A DNA stretch of 64,000 nucleotides from RBG-16-66-20 sp036560705 (GCA_036560705.1 DATBQR010000092.1:1-64000); one strand, 5' to 3'; positions 8,515 through 16,979 are shown, numbered from the stretch's first letter. Numbers and translations: made by a program. The notes: generated by a model from the letters alone, not told the origin.

Positions 8515-9916
8515 AGGATTCATCCAGGAACCAGAGGCCGCCATGCGTCTGCAGCACGTCGCGCGTGGCGTCTAGATACTTGCGTTCGCCGACCACGCGC
8601 GCGAGGCGCTCGTCGTCGATCTGCGCCACGTACACGGCCGCGTTCCAGGCGGCGAACAGCGTCGAAGTGCCGATACTGTCGGCGATCTCGGTCGGCAGCG
8701 TGTGCATGTCGTAGCGGAACACCGCGCGCGCGTCCGCGTACGAATTGAAATTGAAATGGCGCGCTTCCTTGCCGAGTTCCGTGCGCACCGCGCGCAGCAG
8801 GTCGTGCCGGCCGGTGGCGAAGGGGTTCTCGTCGGGCCAGATCTTGCGCACGATCTCCAAACCCGGATCGCGGCCGCAGGAATGGATGCCCAGCAATCGG
8901 CCGCCCGGCCCGAGCGCGCGCGCGAGCGGCCCGATCACCTTGCTCGCCTTGAATTCGACCGGCACGCGCGCGCGGTAGGGCTGCGAAGCGATCACCAGGT
9001 CGTAGTCGGCGCGCACCTTGCCCTGCTTCGGGATCGCCTCGTCGAGCATGAAGCGGAAGTCGTCGCGGTAGAGGACCAGCGCGACGGGGCGCTCGTAGAT
9101 CGGGTTGCCGGTCTTGGCGCTGTGGCGCGCCTGCCAGTTCTTCGCCAGGAACGGCTCCAGCGCGGCAATCTGCTCGCTGAATTCGTGCGCGGTGGTGCCG
9201 GTGAGGCCGACTTCGTGCCACACCAGCGAGGTGGCGGCGCTGACCGCCTTGGGCGCCAGCCACGGCGCTTCGGTGTAGTACATGTTGGTGACCACCATGA
9301 CGGTCGCCGGATGCTCGTAGAAGCGGTCGGGCATCTTGTCGAGCGACAGGCGCACGTCCTCGAGGCTGATTTCCTTGCCGACGAAATAGAACGGCCGGGT
9401 CGGGAAGCGCCGGTGCATTTCGCGCATCACGCGCGAGAGCACCGAGCCGTCGCCCATGCCGGCATCGAACACGCGGATCGCCGGCGGGCGCGGGTGGATG
9501 TGCGCGAGCTCCATGCCGACGCGCTGCGCGACTTTTTCCTTCTCGCCGCAGGTGTTGACGAACAGCAGGTATTTCTGCCGGTTGTCGAAGAAACGGAAAT
9601 TGCGTGAGGGAGCGCCATCCCGCAAAGACGGCGGGATGGTGCTTGACGGAGCGCTATCCGCAGGGCGTCGTGCGACGCGGATCAGCGGGCGCAATTCCGG
9701 CGGCGCGGCGGGCGCGGTGGCGCCGTGGCGTTCGAGAAAGAGGGTGACGCGATCCAGCGTCTCGGGCGTGATGCGCGCGCCGTCGCGCAGGCGCGCCACG
9801 AACTTGCCGTCGTTGACCGCGCGGCGGCCGAAGGTGGATTCGGCGATGCCGTTGCTGCGGCAGAATGCCGAGATGCTGTCGAGCAGGGTGCTGCCTTGCT
9901 CCGCGATGGCTTCCAT
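8489..9916 (-). CDS. SAM-dependent methyltransferase with N-terminal HTH-like domain
   Basis: A 475-residue protein. Residues about 13-60 (FCRSNGIAESTFGRRAVNDGKFV) form a small helix-turn-helix-like module. A class I methyltransferase fold follows, with the SAM-binding loop FDAGMGDGSVL at about residues 150-160. The rest is not a close match to any methyltransferase whose substrate I recognise, and it is not EgtD (a true EgtD lies at 58052). The ATG at 9914-9916 has an AGGAGGAAGG site, and a longer reading to 10072 has none. The gene overlaps the MetF-like gene by about 26 bases, so the two products are probably made together. Both a one-carbon role and DNA binding are inference. Confidence 0.6.
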   Translation of the reverse strand: MEAIAEQGSTLLDSISAFCRSNGIAESTFGRRAVNDGKFVARLRDGARITPETLDRVTLFLERHGATAPAAPPELRPLIRVARRPADSAPSSTIPPSLRDGAPSRNFRFFDNRQKYLLFVNTCGEKEKVAQRVGMELAHIHPRPPAIRVFDAGMGDGSVLSRVMREMHRRFPTRPFYFVGKEISLEDVRLSLDKMPDRFYEHPATVMVVTNMYYTEAPWLAPKAVSAATSLVWHEVGLTGTTAHEFSEQIAALEPFLAKNWQARHSAKTGNPIYERPVALVLYRDDFRFMLDEAIPKQGKVRADYDLVIASQPYRARVPVEFKASKVIGPLARALGPGGRLLGIHSCGRDPGLEIVRKIWPDENPFATGRHDLLRAVRTELGKEARHFNFNSYADARAVFRYDMHTLPTEIADSIGTSTLFAAWNAAVYVAQIDDERLARVVGERKYLDATRDVLQTHGGLWFLDESYVVSRKRG

Positions 9917-9952
9917 GCAACCCTTCCTCCTGCACGGACAGTACGGCCGGGA

Positions 9953-9972
9953 TTGTGGGAAGACAACCACAA
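9953..9972. promoter_or_regulatory. Candidate operator between divergent genes
   Basis: TTGTGG-N8-CCACAA is a perfect 6-bp inverted repeat in the 112-base space between the HTH-methyltransferase gene and the divergent sugar-acid dehydratase gene. No regulator gene adjoins it, although the methyltransferase itself carries an HTH-like domain. Confidence 0.3.
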
Positions 9973-10028
9973 CTCTGCAGAGAAAATATGTGGGATGTTG
10001 CCCATGATTGATAATCAAGGACTTATGC

Positions 10029-11732
10029 ATGGCAGATGATCGGAAGCATGGACTGGCCAGGGGCCTGACCAACTACGGCGACCCGGCGTTTTCGCTGTAT
10101 TTGCGGCGCTCGTTCGCCAAGAGCATGGGCTATTCCGGCGAGATGCTGGCGCGCCCGGTGGTCGGCATCGCCGACTCGAAGAGCGGCTTCAACAATTGCC
10201 ACCGGCATTTCCCGGAACTGATCGAGGCGGTGAAGCGCGGCGTGATCGCCGCGGGCGGGCTGCCGATAGATTTCCCGACAACGTCGCTCGGCGAGGTCTT
10301 CCTCAGCCCGACCTCGATGATGTTCCGCAACCTCATGGCGATGGACGTCGAGGAGATGGTGCGCGCGCAGCCGATGGACGCGGTGGTGCTGGTGGGCGGT
10401 TGCGACAAGACGGTGCCCGCGCAGCTGATGGGAGCGGCGAGCGCGGACATTCCCGCGATTCAGCTGCTGGCCGGGCCGATGATGCCGACCTTGTACCGCG
10501 GCGAACGGCTGGGCGCCTGCACCGATTGCCGCCGCTTCTGGGCCATGCATCGCGCCGGCAAGGTGGACGCGCAAGGCATCGCCGACGTCGAAGGCAATCT
10601 GGCGACCACCGCTGGCACCTGCGCGGTGATGGGTACTGCGTCGACCATGGCTTCGATCGCCGAGGGGCTGGGCATGGCGCTGCCGGGCAGCGCGGCGATC
10701 CCCGCGGTGCACGCCGACCGCCTGCGCGCGGGCGAGGCGAGCGGCCGGCGCGCGGTCGAGCTGGTGAAGAATCCCATCCGCCCGTCGCAGGTCATCACGC
10801 AAAAATCAGTGGAGAACGCGATCCGCGTGCTGCTTGCGATCGGCGGCTCGACCAATGCGATCGTGCACCTCACCGCCATTGCCGGGCGGGTCGGCGTGAA
10901 GATCGACCTGCACCGGCTGAATCAGCTGTCCGATTCGACCCCGGTGCTGGTGGACCTGAAGCCGACCGGCCAGTTCTACATGTCGGACCTCTACGCCGCG
11001 GGCGGCGTGGGCGCGGTGCTGCGGGAACTGAAGCCGCTGCTGCATCTCGATTGCATGACGGTCGCCGGCGAGACGCTCGGCGAGCGGCTCGCGCATGAAG
11101 AAGGCGCCTGGGTCGACCGTGCGGTGGTGCGGCCGCTGGCGGACCCGCTCGCGAAGGAAGGCGGGCTGGTGGCGCTGTTCGGCTCGCTCGCGCCCAACGG
11201 CGCCATCCTCAAGCGCTCGGCCGCCGACGCCAACCTGTTCGAGCGCGAAGGCAGGGCGGTGGTGTTCTCGTCGCTCGACGACCTGGCGGCGCGCGTCGAC
11301 GACCCTGCGCTCGACATCACGCCGGAGGATTTCATGGTGCTGCAGAACGCGGGCCCGAAGTCCGGCTACGCGATGCCCGAAGCCGGCTACCTGCCGATTC
11401 CGCAGAAGCTCGCGCGCGCGGGCCTGAAGGACATGGTGCGCATTTCCGATGCGCGGATGAGCGGCACGGCCTACGGCACCATCGTGCTGCACGTGTCGCC
11501 GGAAGCCGCGGCGGGCGGGCCGCTCGCGCTGGTGAAGAATGGCGACCGCATCAAGCTGTCGGTGAAGGAACGAAGGATTGACTTGCTTGTTCCTGAAAAC
11601 GAATTGCTGAAAAGAAAAAAATCGTGGAAACCGCCGGTGTCAACGCCGGCGCGCGGCTACGCCAAACTGTATATGGATCACGTACTCCAGGCGGAGCACG
11701 GCTGCGACTTTGATTTTCTGAGGAAGGCCTGA
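10029..11732 (+). CDS. IlvD/Edd-family dehydratase, probably sugar-acid (L-arabinonate-type)
   Basis: A 567-residue iron-sulfur dehydratase. The three cluster cysteines of the family are seen in SGFNNCHRH (C57), VGGCDKTVP (C125) and TAGTCAVMGTAS (C198). Mg-binding and substrate blocks ARMSGTAYGT and QNAGPKSGYAMPE are also present. The LGACTDCRRFW pattern is typical of aldonate (arabinonate/xylonate) dehydratases rather than the branched-chain amino-acid enzyme IlvD. It would convert a sugar acid to a 2-keto-3-deoxy acid. The ATG at 10029 follows AAGGA at seven bases. An AT-rich, lysine-coding patch lies at about 11565-11628. The gene ends at a hairpin shared with the convergent gene. Confidence 0.85.
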   Translation: MADDRKHGLARGLTNYGDPAFSLYLRRSFAKSMGYSGEMLARPVVGIADSKSGFNNCHRHFPELIEAVKRGVIAAGGLPIDFPTTSLGEVFLSPTSMMFRNLMAMDVEEMVRAQPMDAVVLVGGCDKTVPAQLMGAASADIPAIQLLAGPMMPTLYRGERLGACTDCRRFWAMHRAGKVDAQGIADVEGNLATTAGTCAVMGTASTMASIAEGLGMALPGSAAIPAVHADRLRAGEASGRRAVELVKNPIRPSQVITQKSVENAIRVLLAIGGSTNAIVHLTAIAGRVGVKIDLHRLNQLSDSTPVLVDLKPTGQFYMSDLYAAGGVGAVLRELKPLLHLDCMTVAGETLGERLAHEEGAWVDRAVVRPLADPLAKEGGLVALFGSLAPNGAILKRSAADANLFEREGRAVVFSSLDDLAARVDDPALDITPEDFMVLQNAGPKSGYAMPEAGYLPIPQKLARAGLKDMVRISDARMSGTAYGTIVLHVSPEAAAGGPLALVKNGDRIKLSVKERRIDLLVPENELLKRKKSWKPPVSTPARGYAKLYMDHVLQAEHGCDFDFLRKA

Positions 11733-11736
11733 CCAG

Positions 11737-11751
11737 CGCGCCGTAGGCGCG
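11737..11751. terminator. Hairpin between convergent genes
   Basis: CGCGCC-GTA-GGCGCG forms a 6-bp GC stem in the 24 bases separating the stops of the dehydratase and the proline-rich gene. There is no T-tract, so any terminator activity would be weak or Rho-assisted. Confidence 0.4.
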
Positions 11752-11756
11752 GCCTG

Positions 11757-12836
11757 CTATTTCGCATAGTCGTACTTCAGTTCGTACTCGCCTTCGGTGT
11801 CGATCACCAGCCGGGCGGACTTCCAGTGCCTCTGGTCGGGCGGCAGCGCGTCGCTCAGGCTGACGATCCGGCGCGCGATTTCCTGCACATTGCAGGGCAC
11901 GAATTCCTCGGCGTCCTCGTCGCGGAACGACGTAGTCACGTAGAACTTCGGGACCGCGGCAGCTCCGGCGGTCACCACCACCCAGGTTTTTTTCCAGTCT
12001 TGCGGCAGGCCGGGCGCGAGGCAGGAAAAAATCTGTTCCACCGTTTTCGCGTCCAGCTTCGGTGCCGCAGGCGACGGGGCGACGGCGGCGACCACCGGCG
12101 CAGGCGGCGGCGCGGGAGCTGCCACGGGCGGCGGTTTGACGACCGGCGCCGGAATCGCAACGGGCGCCGGTGCAGGTGGCGGAACAACGACGGGTGCGGG
12201 TGCGGCGATTGGCACAGGCGGCGGCGCGACCACTGGCGCCGGTATGGCCAATGGCGCGGGCGGGGGAGCCGGCGGCGGCACGGGCACTGCGACGGGCGCT
12301 GGCGGAGGCGGTGGAGGCGGCGTTGGCACCGCAACGGGCGCGGGCGGTGGAATCACGACGGGCGCGGGAGCAGCGACCGGTGCAGGTGGCGGAGATGGCG
12401 GCGGCGTTGGCACTGCAACGGGCGCTGGCGGTGGCGGCGGAGGCGGCGCCGGCAATGCAACAGGCGCAGGCGGCGGGACCACGACCGGCGCGGGAACTGC
12501 TACCGGCGCGGGCGGCGGAATCGTCGGGGGCACCGGGGCAGCGACCGGTGCGACGGGCGGCGTTGCCGCCGGCGTCGGCGTTACCGCAGGTTCCGTCTTG
12601 ACAGGCTCCGGTGCAGGAGGCGAAGGCGGCGCTCCCAGCGGCGGCGTCGGCGGCCCGTAAATCATCATGTTCGGATTGGGCGGCTCCGCAGGTTCTGTGG
12701 ACGCGGCCGGCCGGCCGGATTCGGTGTCGGGAATCGGTTCGGTGCGAACCGGCAGCCGCTTGTGCTGGGCCTGGACGGTACCGACGACGAGCAGGGCAAT
12801 CAGCGCTGCTGCATAACGCACTACGCGTTCAGGCAC
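11757..12836 (-). CDS. Secreted proline-rich repeat protein, unknown function
   Basis: A 359-residue protein with a signal peptide (about 1-24, cut after VQAQ). A linker of some 170-200 residues follows, built of degenerate repeats of the form PPPAPVAVP, encoded at about 12060-12600. The folded C-terminal domain of about 100 residues holds two cysteines (IFSCLAPG and FVPCNVQ) and ends YELKYDYAK. The linker is of the kind that spans the periplasm or cell wall. The start is GTG at 12836. It follows the cytochrome gene by 18 bases, so it is likely co-transcribed with the sulfite dehydrogenase genes. I do not recognise the C-terminal domain. Confidence 0.75.
   Translation of the reverse strand: MPERVVRYAAALIALLVVGTVQAQHKRLPVRTEPIPDTESGRPAASTEPAEPPNPNMMIYGPPTPPLGAPPSPPAPEPVKTEPAVTPTPAATPPVAPVAAPVPPTIPPPAPVAVPAPVVVPPPAPVALPAPPPPPPPAPVAVPTPPPSPPPAPVAAPAPVVIPPPAPVAVPTPPPPPPPAPVAVPVPPPAPPPAPLAIPAPVVAPPPVPIAAPAPVVVPPPAPAPVAIPAPVVKPPPVAAPAPPPAPVVAAVAPSPAAPKLDAKTVEQIFSCLAPGLPQDWKKTWVVVTAGAAAVPKFYVTTSFRDEDAEEFVPCNVQEIARRIVSLSDALPPDQRHWKSARLVIDTEGEYELKYDYAK
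12060..12600 (-). repeat. Proline/alanine/valine repeat-coding tract
   Basis: A low-complexity, GC-rich tract within the proline-rich gene encoding variants of PPPAPVAVP. Units of about 27 bases recur with synonymous and small length changes. Such DNA is prone to slippage, so the copy number may differ between strains or be mis-assembled. Confidence 0.8.
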
Positions 12837-12854
12837 GGCGACTGGTTGCTCCCG

Positions 12855-13142
12855 TCATTTCTGCGCCGGTTTGCCGTATTGCTCCGCCAGGTAGCCGGCG
12901 ATCGCCTCGACGTCCGTCTTCGGGATGGGCGCCGCGAATGCGTTGATCATCTTGTTGATCGACGCGGTCCAGCCGGCCTTGTCCATGAAGCGCGAGTTCA
13001 TCTGGATGTAGTCCACGCTGTGGCAGGCGATGCATTGCATGGCCTTGTCCCTGCCGGGGGCGTCCTTCAGCACGACTTTCGACTCTTGGGCGGCCGCGCT
13101 TCCGGCGAACGAGAGGGCAAGCAGGGTGATGATGGTTCGCAT
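12855..13142 (-). CDS. sorB: Monohaem cytochrome c, SorB-like subunit
   Basis: A 95-residue periplasmic cytochrome with signal peptide (cut near AAAQ, residue 19) and one haem-binding CIACH (C37-H41). Methionines in QMNSRFMDK could supply the sixth ligand. Size and position, ten bases behind a molybdenum sulfite dehydrogenase gene, match SorB, which takes electrons from SorA and passes them to the respiratory chain. A GGAGAG site precedes the ATG. Confidence 0.82.
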   Translation of the reverse strand: MRTIITLLALSFAGSAAAQESKVVLKDAPGRDKAMQCIACHSVDYIQMNSRFMDKAGWTASINKMINAFAAPIPKTDVEAIAGYLAEQYGKPAQK

Positions 13143-13152
13143 GTCGCTCTCC

Positions 13153-14409
13153 TCAGACGACTTCGACGTAAACGCGCTGGATCACGTTGTGGTGATAACC
13201 GGCCGGGTTGTGGATCAGTTCGCCGACCTGCGTCTCGCCCGAACGGCTGGTCGCGCGCGCCATGACCACGACCGAGCCGCGCTCCTTCGTCGGTACGTCC
13301 AGGGAAAACTCGCGGAACGAGTAGCGCCCGAGATCCTTGCCGAGACGCGCACGTGTCCAGCTCGCGCCGTAGTCGGTGGAAACCTCGACCCGGTCGATGC
13401 CGGCCCCGCCGTCGAGGGCGATGCCCTTCACTTCGATCGGTTTGCCGCGCGCGATCTGTTCGCCGCTCCTGAGCGACGTGATGAGCGAATTCACCACCAT
13501 CGTGGTGATCGGTTCGTTGGGCGCATAGAGCTGGGAACTGAAGGTCGGCGTCTTGAATTTGCCGCGCGGCAGGCGGTAGGCGGCGCTCATCCAGAAATTC
13601 TTCTCGGGCTGCGCGGTCACGCGAACGGAAACCAGCTGTTTCATCCAGTAGGTGCCGGTCCAGCCGGGCACCACCAGCCGCGCCGGGAAACCGTTCCAGT
13701 GGGGCAGCGGCTCGCCATTCATCTCGAACGCGATCAGCACGTCGTCGCCCATCGCCACCTCGAGCGGCAGCGACTTGACGAAGTCCGGCGTCTTGTCCAG
13801 CGGCGGATGATCGGCGCCATTCAGCACGACCTCGAGCGCGCCCGTCTTGATGCCGGCTTTCGCCAGTACGTCCTTCAGGCGCACGCCGCGCCAGACGGCG
13901 TTACCCATCGCGCCGACGCCCCATTCGACGCCCGGCACGTGCGGCTCGAACAGGCCGCGGCGATTTCCCGAGCACTGGTTCACCGCCGTGACCTGCGCCT
14001 GCTTGAAATCTTTCTTCAGCTGGGCGAGCGTGAACTTGATTTCGCGTTCCGCGGCGTCGCCGCCGACGCTGAGCACCCAATCTTTTGCGCTGACCTGCGG
14101 GATCCCCGCGAGGTGCCAGCGCACGAAGAACGCCTTGTTGGGCGTGATCGGCGTGCGGAAATACTCGATCGGGGTTTCGAAATTGGGCGGCCGGTAGGTC
14201 TTCTTGATCAGCGGCACCTTGCCGGGCAGCGCGTACAGGACTTGCTCGGCGAGCGCGCCGTCGGGGATTTCCGCGAGTCCGAGAGCGGCGGTGCCGCCGA
14301 CCGGCGCGGCGAGCGCGCGCGGGAGTGCGCCCAGCGCGGCAAGAGCCCCCGCACCGGAGATTCCTGCGACAAACGCGCGACGGGATTTATTGCGGCTGGA
14401 ACTGTTCAT
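13153..14409 (-). CDS. sorA: Sulfite dehydrogenase, molybdopterin subunit (SorA-like)
   Basis: A 418-residue protein of the sulfite oxidase family. The N-terminus is a twin-arginine type signal (SRRAFVAG, residues 9-16, then a hydrophobic stretch), so it is exported folded. The molybdenum-ligating cysteine is C146 in VNQCSGNRRGLFEP. The Moco-binding block GAMGNAVWRGVRLKDVL and a C-terminal dimerisation domain follow. It oxidises sulfite to sulfate in the periplasm, with electrons passing to the cytochrome encoded next. A GGAGGGATC site precedes the ATG. A YedY-type reductase is less likely given the cytochrome partner. Confidence 0.88.
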   Translation of the reverse strand: MNSSSRNKSRRAFVAGISGAGALAALGALPRALAAPVGGTAALGLAEIPDGALAEQVLYALPGKVPLIKKTYRPPNFETPIEYFRTPITPNKAFFVRWHLAGIPQVSAKDWVLSVGGDAAEREIKFTLAQLKKDFKQAQVTAVNQCSGNRRGLFEPHVPGVEWGVGAMGNAVWRGVRLKDVLAKAGIKTGALEVVLNGADHPPLDKTPDFVKSLPLEVAMGDDVLIAFEMNGEPLPHWNGFPARLVVPGWTGTYWMKQLVSVRVTAQPEKNFWMSAAYRLPRGKFKTPTFSSQLYAPNEPITTMVVNSLITSLRSGEQIARGKPIEVKGIALDGGAGIDRVEVSTDYGASWTRARLGKDLGRYSFREFSLDVPTKERGSVVVMARATSRSGETQVGELIHNPAGYHHNVIQRVYVEVV

Positions 14410-14516
14410 CGATCCCTCCGAGGGCCGGCAAGAAGGCCATTAGCATGGGCTCAAGCTTAGCGCATCCGCCCGCAGTGCGCCGCAGCGGCGGCTGCCGTTG
14501 GTGTACGCTTGCGCGA

Positions 14517-15116
14517 GTGAAACCGACGGCGGCGAAAACCCGGAAAGCGAGGCGGCTGGTGGTGGCGATCACCGGCGCGAGCGGCGCCGCCTACGGCGTG
14601 AAGCTGCTGCGCGAGCTGCGCAAGGCGCCGGGCTGGGAGAGCCACCTCGTGCTGTCTGACGCCGGGGCGCTCAATTGCTGGCATGAACTCAAGCTTGCGC
14701 GCAAGGAAGTCGAGCGGCTGGCGCACGCCGCCTATCACCCGCGCGACGTCGGTGCGGCGATCGCCAGCGGCTCGTTCCTCGCCGAGGGCATGGTGATCGC
14801 GCCCTGCTCGATGAAGACGCTGTCGGCGGTGGCGCACGCGCACGCCGGCGATCTCGCCTCGCGCGCCGCCGACGTGGCGCTCAAGGAACGCAGGCGGCTG
14901 GTGCTGATGGTGCGCGAGACGCCGCTCAACCTGGCGCATCTCAGGAACATGGTCGCCGTCACGGAAATGGGCGGCATTATTTTTCCGCCGGTCCCTGCGC
15001 TGTACGCGAAGCCGAAGACCATCGACGACCTGGTGGCGCACAGCGTCGGCCGGGTGCTGGATCTCTTCGGCCTGCATTCGGCCGGGCTGAAGCGCTGGAA
15101 GGGACTCGATGGCTGA
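14517..15116 (+). CDS. ubiX: UbiX-family flavin prenyltransferase
   Basis: About 199 residues with the UbiX signatures VVAITGASGAAYGVKLLREL, FLAEGMVIAPCSMKTLSAVAHAH and RRRLVLMVRETPLN. UbiX prenylates FMN to make the cofactor of UbiD decarboxylases, used in ubiquinone synthesis or aromatic-acid decarboxylation. No ubiD is in the window. The start is taken as GTG 14517, by comparison with the family's short N-terminus before the VVAITGASG strand; there is no clear ribosome site. The stop overlaps the next gene's ATG by eight bases. Confidence 0.88.
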   Translation: MKPTAAKTRKARRLVVAITGASGAAYGVKLLRELRKAPGWESHLVLSDAGALNCWHELKLARKEVERLAHAAYHPRDVGAAIASGSFLAEGMVIAPCSMKTLSAVAHAHAGDLASRAADVALKERRRLVLMVRETPLNLAHLRNMVAVTEMGGIIFPPVPALYAKPKTIDDLVAHSVGRVLDLFGLHSAGLKRWKGLDG

Positions 15117-16194
15117 GCTGTCGGCGTTCTCCGATTCCTACAAGGACGCGCGCCGCAAGTTCGTCGAGGCGACGCGCAAGGCGGGCGCCAAGCTGAGCAG
15201 CTACCAGCATCCCTCCGAGCGGGGACCGTCCGGCGAACCGCTTTTTCTCGACGTGTCGGTGCTCGGTCCCGGCGACGCGTCGCGCGTCTTCGTCGTCGGC
15301 AGCGGCACGCACGGCATCGAAGGCTATTCCGGTTCCGCGGCGCAGCGCGCCTGGCTGCGCGGCAGGCCGCGCCTGCCCAAGGACACGGCGGTGGTTTTCT
15401 TCCACGCGCAGAATCCCTGGGGTTTCGCGCACAAGACGCGCGTCACCGAGGAAAACGTCGACCTCAACCGCAACTTCATCGATTTCTCGAAGCCGCTGCC
15501 GGCCAACCCGGGATACGAAGAGCTGCACCCGGTTGTCGCGATCAAGGACTGGAACGAAGGATCGATTGCCGGGGTTTTCGCCGGGCTGGAGGCGTACCGC
15601 GAGCGCGTCGGCGAGAAGGCGTTCTCGGACGCGTTCAACGGCGGACAGTACAGCCGCCCGGACGGCATTTTCTACGGCGGGGCGCGGCCGCAATGGTCCA
15701 ACGGCGCGTTCCGCGCGGCCGTGGGAATCCACCTGGCGCGGGCTCGCAAGATCGCCTTCATGGACCTGCACACGGGCATCGGGCCGTGGTGCGAGCACAT
15801 CTACCTTTGCTTCCATCCCGAAGGCTCGCCCGCGCGCGAGCGCGCCCGCGCCTGGTGGGGCGAGCGCGCCGTGAACCTGCAGGGCGTGACGCACAAGAAG
15901 CTCGCCACCTACAGCGGCACCATCATCGATGCAGTCACGGAGATGCTGCCTGCCGCGGAAGTGACCAGTATCGTGGTGGAATTCGGCACCCGGCCGCGCC
16001 ACGAGATGCAGCGCGCCAGCATGGCGCAGCGCTGGATGCGCTTCGAGGGACCGCGCGACCCGGTGCTGGCCGCCAGGGTGCGGCGCGAATACGAGGCGGC
16101 GTTCTACCCGGCCGAGCCGGAATGGCGCCAGGCGGTGCTCGACCAGTCGCGCGAATTCCTCGACCGCGGGGTGCGCGGGATCAGTTCGAGCTGA
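15109..16194 (+). CDS. M14/DUF2817-type zinc peptidase family protein
   Basis: A 361-residue protein of the DUF2817 branch of zinc carboxypeptidases. Metal-ligand candidates are H68 and E71 in SGTHGIEGYSGS and H221 in FMDLHTGIG. ENVDLNRNF (about 115-123) and IVVEFGT are further conserved blocks. There is no signal peptide, so a cytoplasmic hydrolase is likely; the substrate is unknown. It overlaps ubiX by eight bases (translational coupling) and the convergent hydrolase gene by 14. Confidence 0.75.
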   Translation: MAELSAFSDSYKDARRKFVEATRKAGAKLSSYQHPSERGPSGEPLFLDVSVLGPGDASRVFVVGSGTHGIEGYSGSAAQRAWLRGRPRLPKDTAVVFFHAQNPWGFAHKTRVTEENVDLNRNFIDFSKPLPANPGYEELHPVVAIKDWNEGSIAGVFAGLEAYRERVGEKAFSDAFNGGQYSRPDGIFYGGARPQWSNGAFRAAVGIHLARARKIAFMDLHTGIGPWCEHIYLCFHPEGSPARERARAWWGERAVNLQGVTHKKLATYSGTIIDAVTEMLPAAEVTSIVVEFGTRPRHEMQRASMAQRWMRFEGPRDPVLAARVRREYEAAFYPAEPEWRQAVLDQSREFLDRGVRGISSS

Positions 16195-16969
16195 GGAAAT
16201 CGCGCAGCGCGCGGGTGAAGCCCTCGGGCTGCTCGATGTTGGCGAGGTGCGCCGCCTGCGGCAGCACCACCAGCCTGGAGCCGGACGCGTTGTCGTGGAT
16301 TTCGCGCGCCATCGCCGGCGGCGTGCCGGGATCGTCGGCGCCGACGATCACCAGGATCGGGCACCTGATCTCCTTCAGCCGCGCGGTGAGGTTGATTTTC
16401 GGGATGGCGTGGCTGCAGCCGGCGTAGCCCGCCACCGGCGTGGCGACGATGAGCTTGCGGATGGCGTCCACGGCCGCGGGGTTCTTCTCGCGGAAGGGCG
16501 CGGTGAACCAGCGCTCGAGCGTCGGCTGCGCGAGCGGTTCCATGTCCTGCGTCTCCGCCGTCTTGATGCGCGCCTGCCAGAGCGGCCAGGCCTCCGCAGG
16601 GTAGCGGCTGGTGGTGTCGGCGAGCGTGAGCGACTGGAACACGCCGGGATATTTGAGGGCGAAGGTCTGCCCGATCATGCCGCCCATGGAAAGGCCGCAG
16701 TAATGGGCCCGGTCTATTTTCTTTTCCTTCAGGAGGGAGAAAAGATCGTCGGCCAGCAGTTCCAGCGTGTACGCGCCCCTGGGCGCTTCGCTCGCGCCGT
16801 GGCCGCGCGTGTCGAAAGCGAGGATCTGGTATTCGCCCTTGAGCGCCGCGATCTGCGGATCCCACATGCGCACGCTGCAGGCAAGCGAGTGGCTGAGCAC
16901 CAGCCAGGGCGCGCCGACCCTGCCGTGGATCTCGTAGCTGATCTCGATGCCGTTCGCGCGGGTTTTCAT
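16181..16969 (-). CDS. Alpha/beta hydrolase, 3-oxoadipate enol-lactonase-like
   Basis: A 262-residue alpha/beta hydrolase with nucleophile elbow GLSMGGMIGQ (S94). The DTRGHGASEAPRGAYTLELLADDL segment, the acid region VIVGADDPGTPP and the histidine loop AAHLANIEQP match PcaD-type enol-lactonases of the beta-ketoadipate pathway. No other pca gene is present, so it may hydrolyse another lactone or ester. It lies ten bases behind the phosphodiesterase-like gene, in the same direction. Confidence 0.65.
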   Translation of the reverse strand: MKTRANGIEISYEIHGRVGAPWLVLSHSLACSVRMWDPQIAALKGEYQILAFDTRGHGASEAPRGAYTLELLADDLFSLLKEKKIDRAHYCGLSMGGMIGQTFALKYPGVFQSLTLADTTSRYPAEAWPLWQARIKTAETQDMEPLAQPTLERWFTAPFREKNPAAVDAIRKLIVATPVAGYAGCSHAIPKINLTARLKEIRCPILVIVGADDPGTPPAMAREIHDNASGSRLVVLPQAAHLANIEQPEGFTRALRDFLSSN

Positions 16970-16979
16970 GATTCGGCTT

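Noticed and set aside
12060..12600. Possible tandem-repeat or CRISPR-like array
   Set aside because: Periodic units exist but they are in-frame protein repeats with no constant repeat and variable spacers. No cas genes are present.
12136..12660. Gly-Ala-Thr repeat protein on the plus strand
   Set aside because: It is the complement of the proline-rich repeat tract. The minus-strand reading has a signal peptide and a folded C-terminal domain, and sits in the sor operon.
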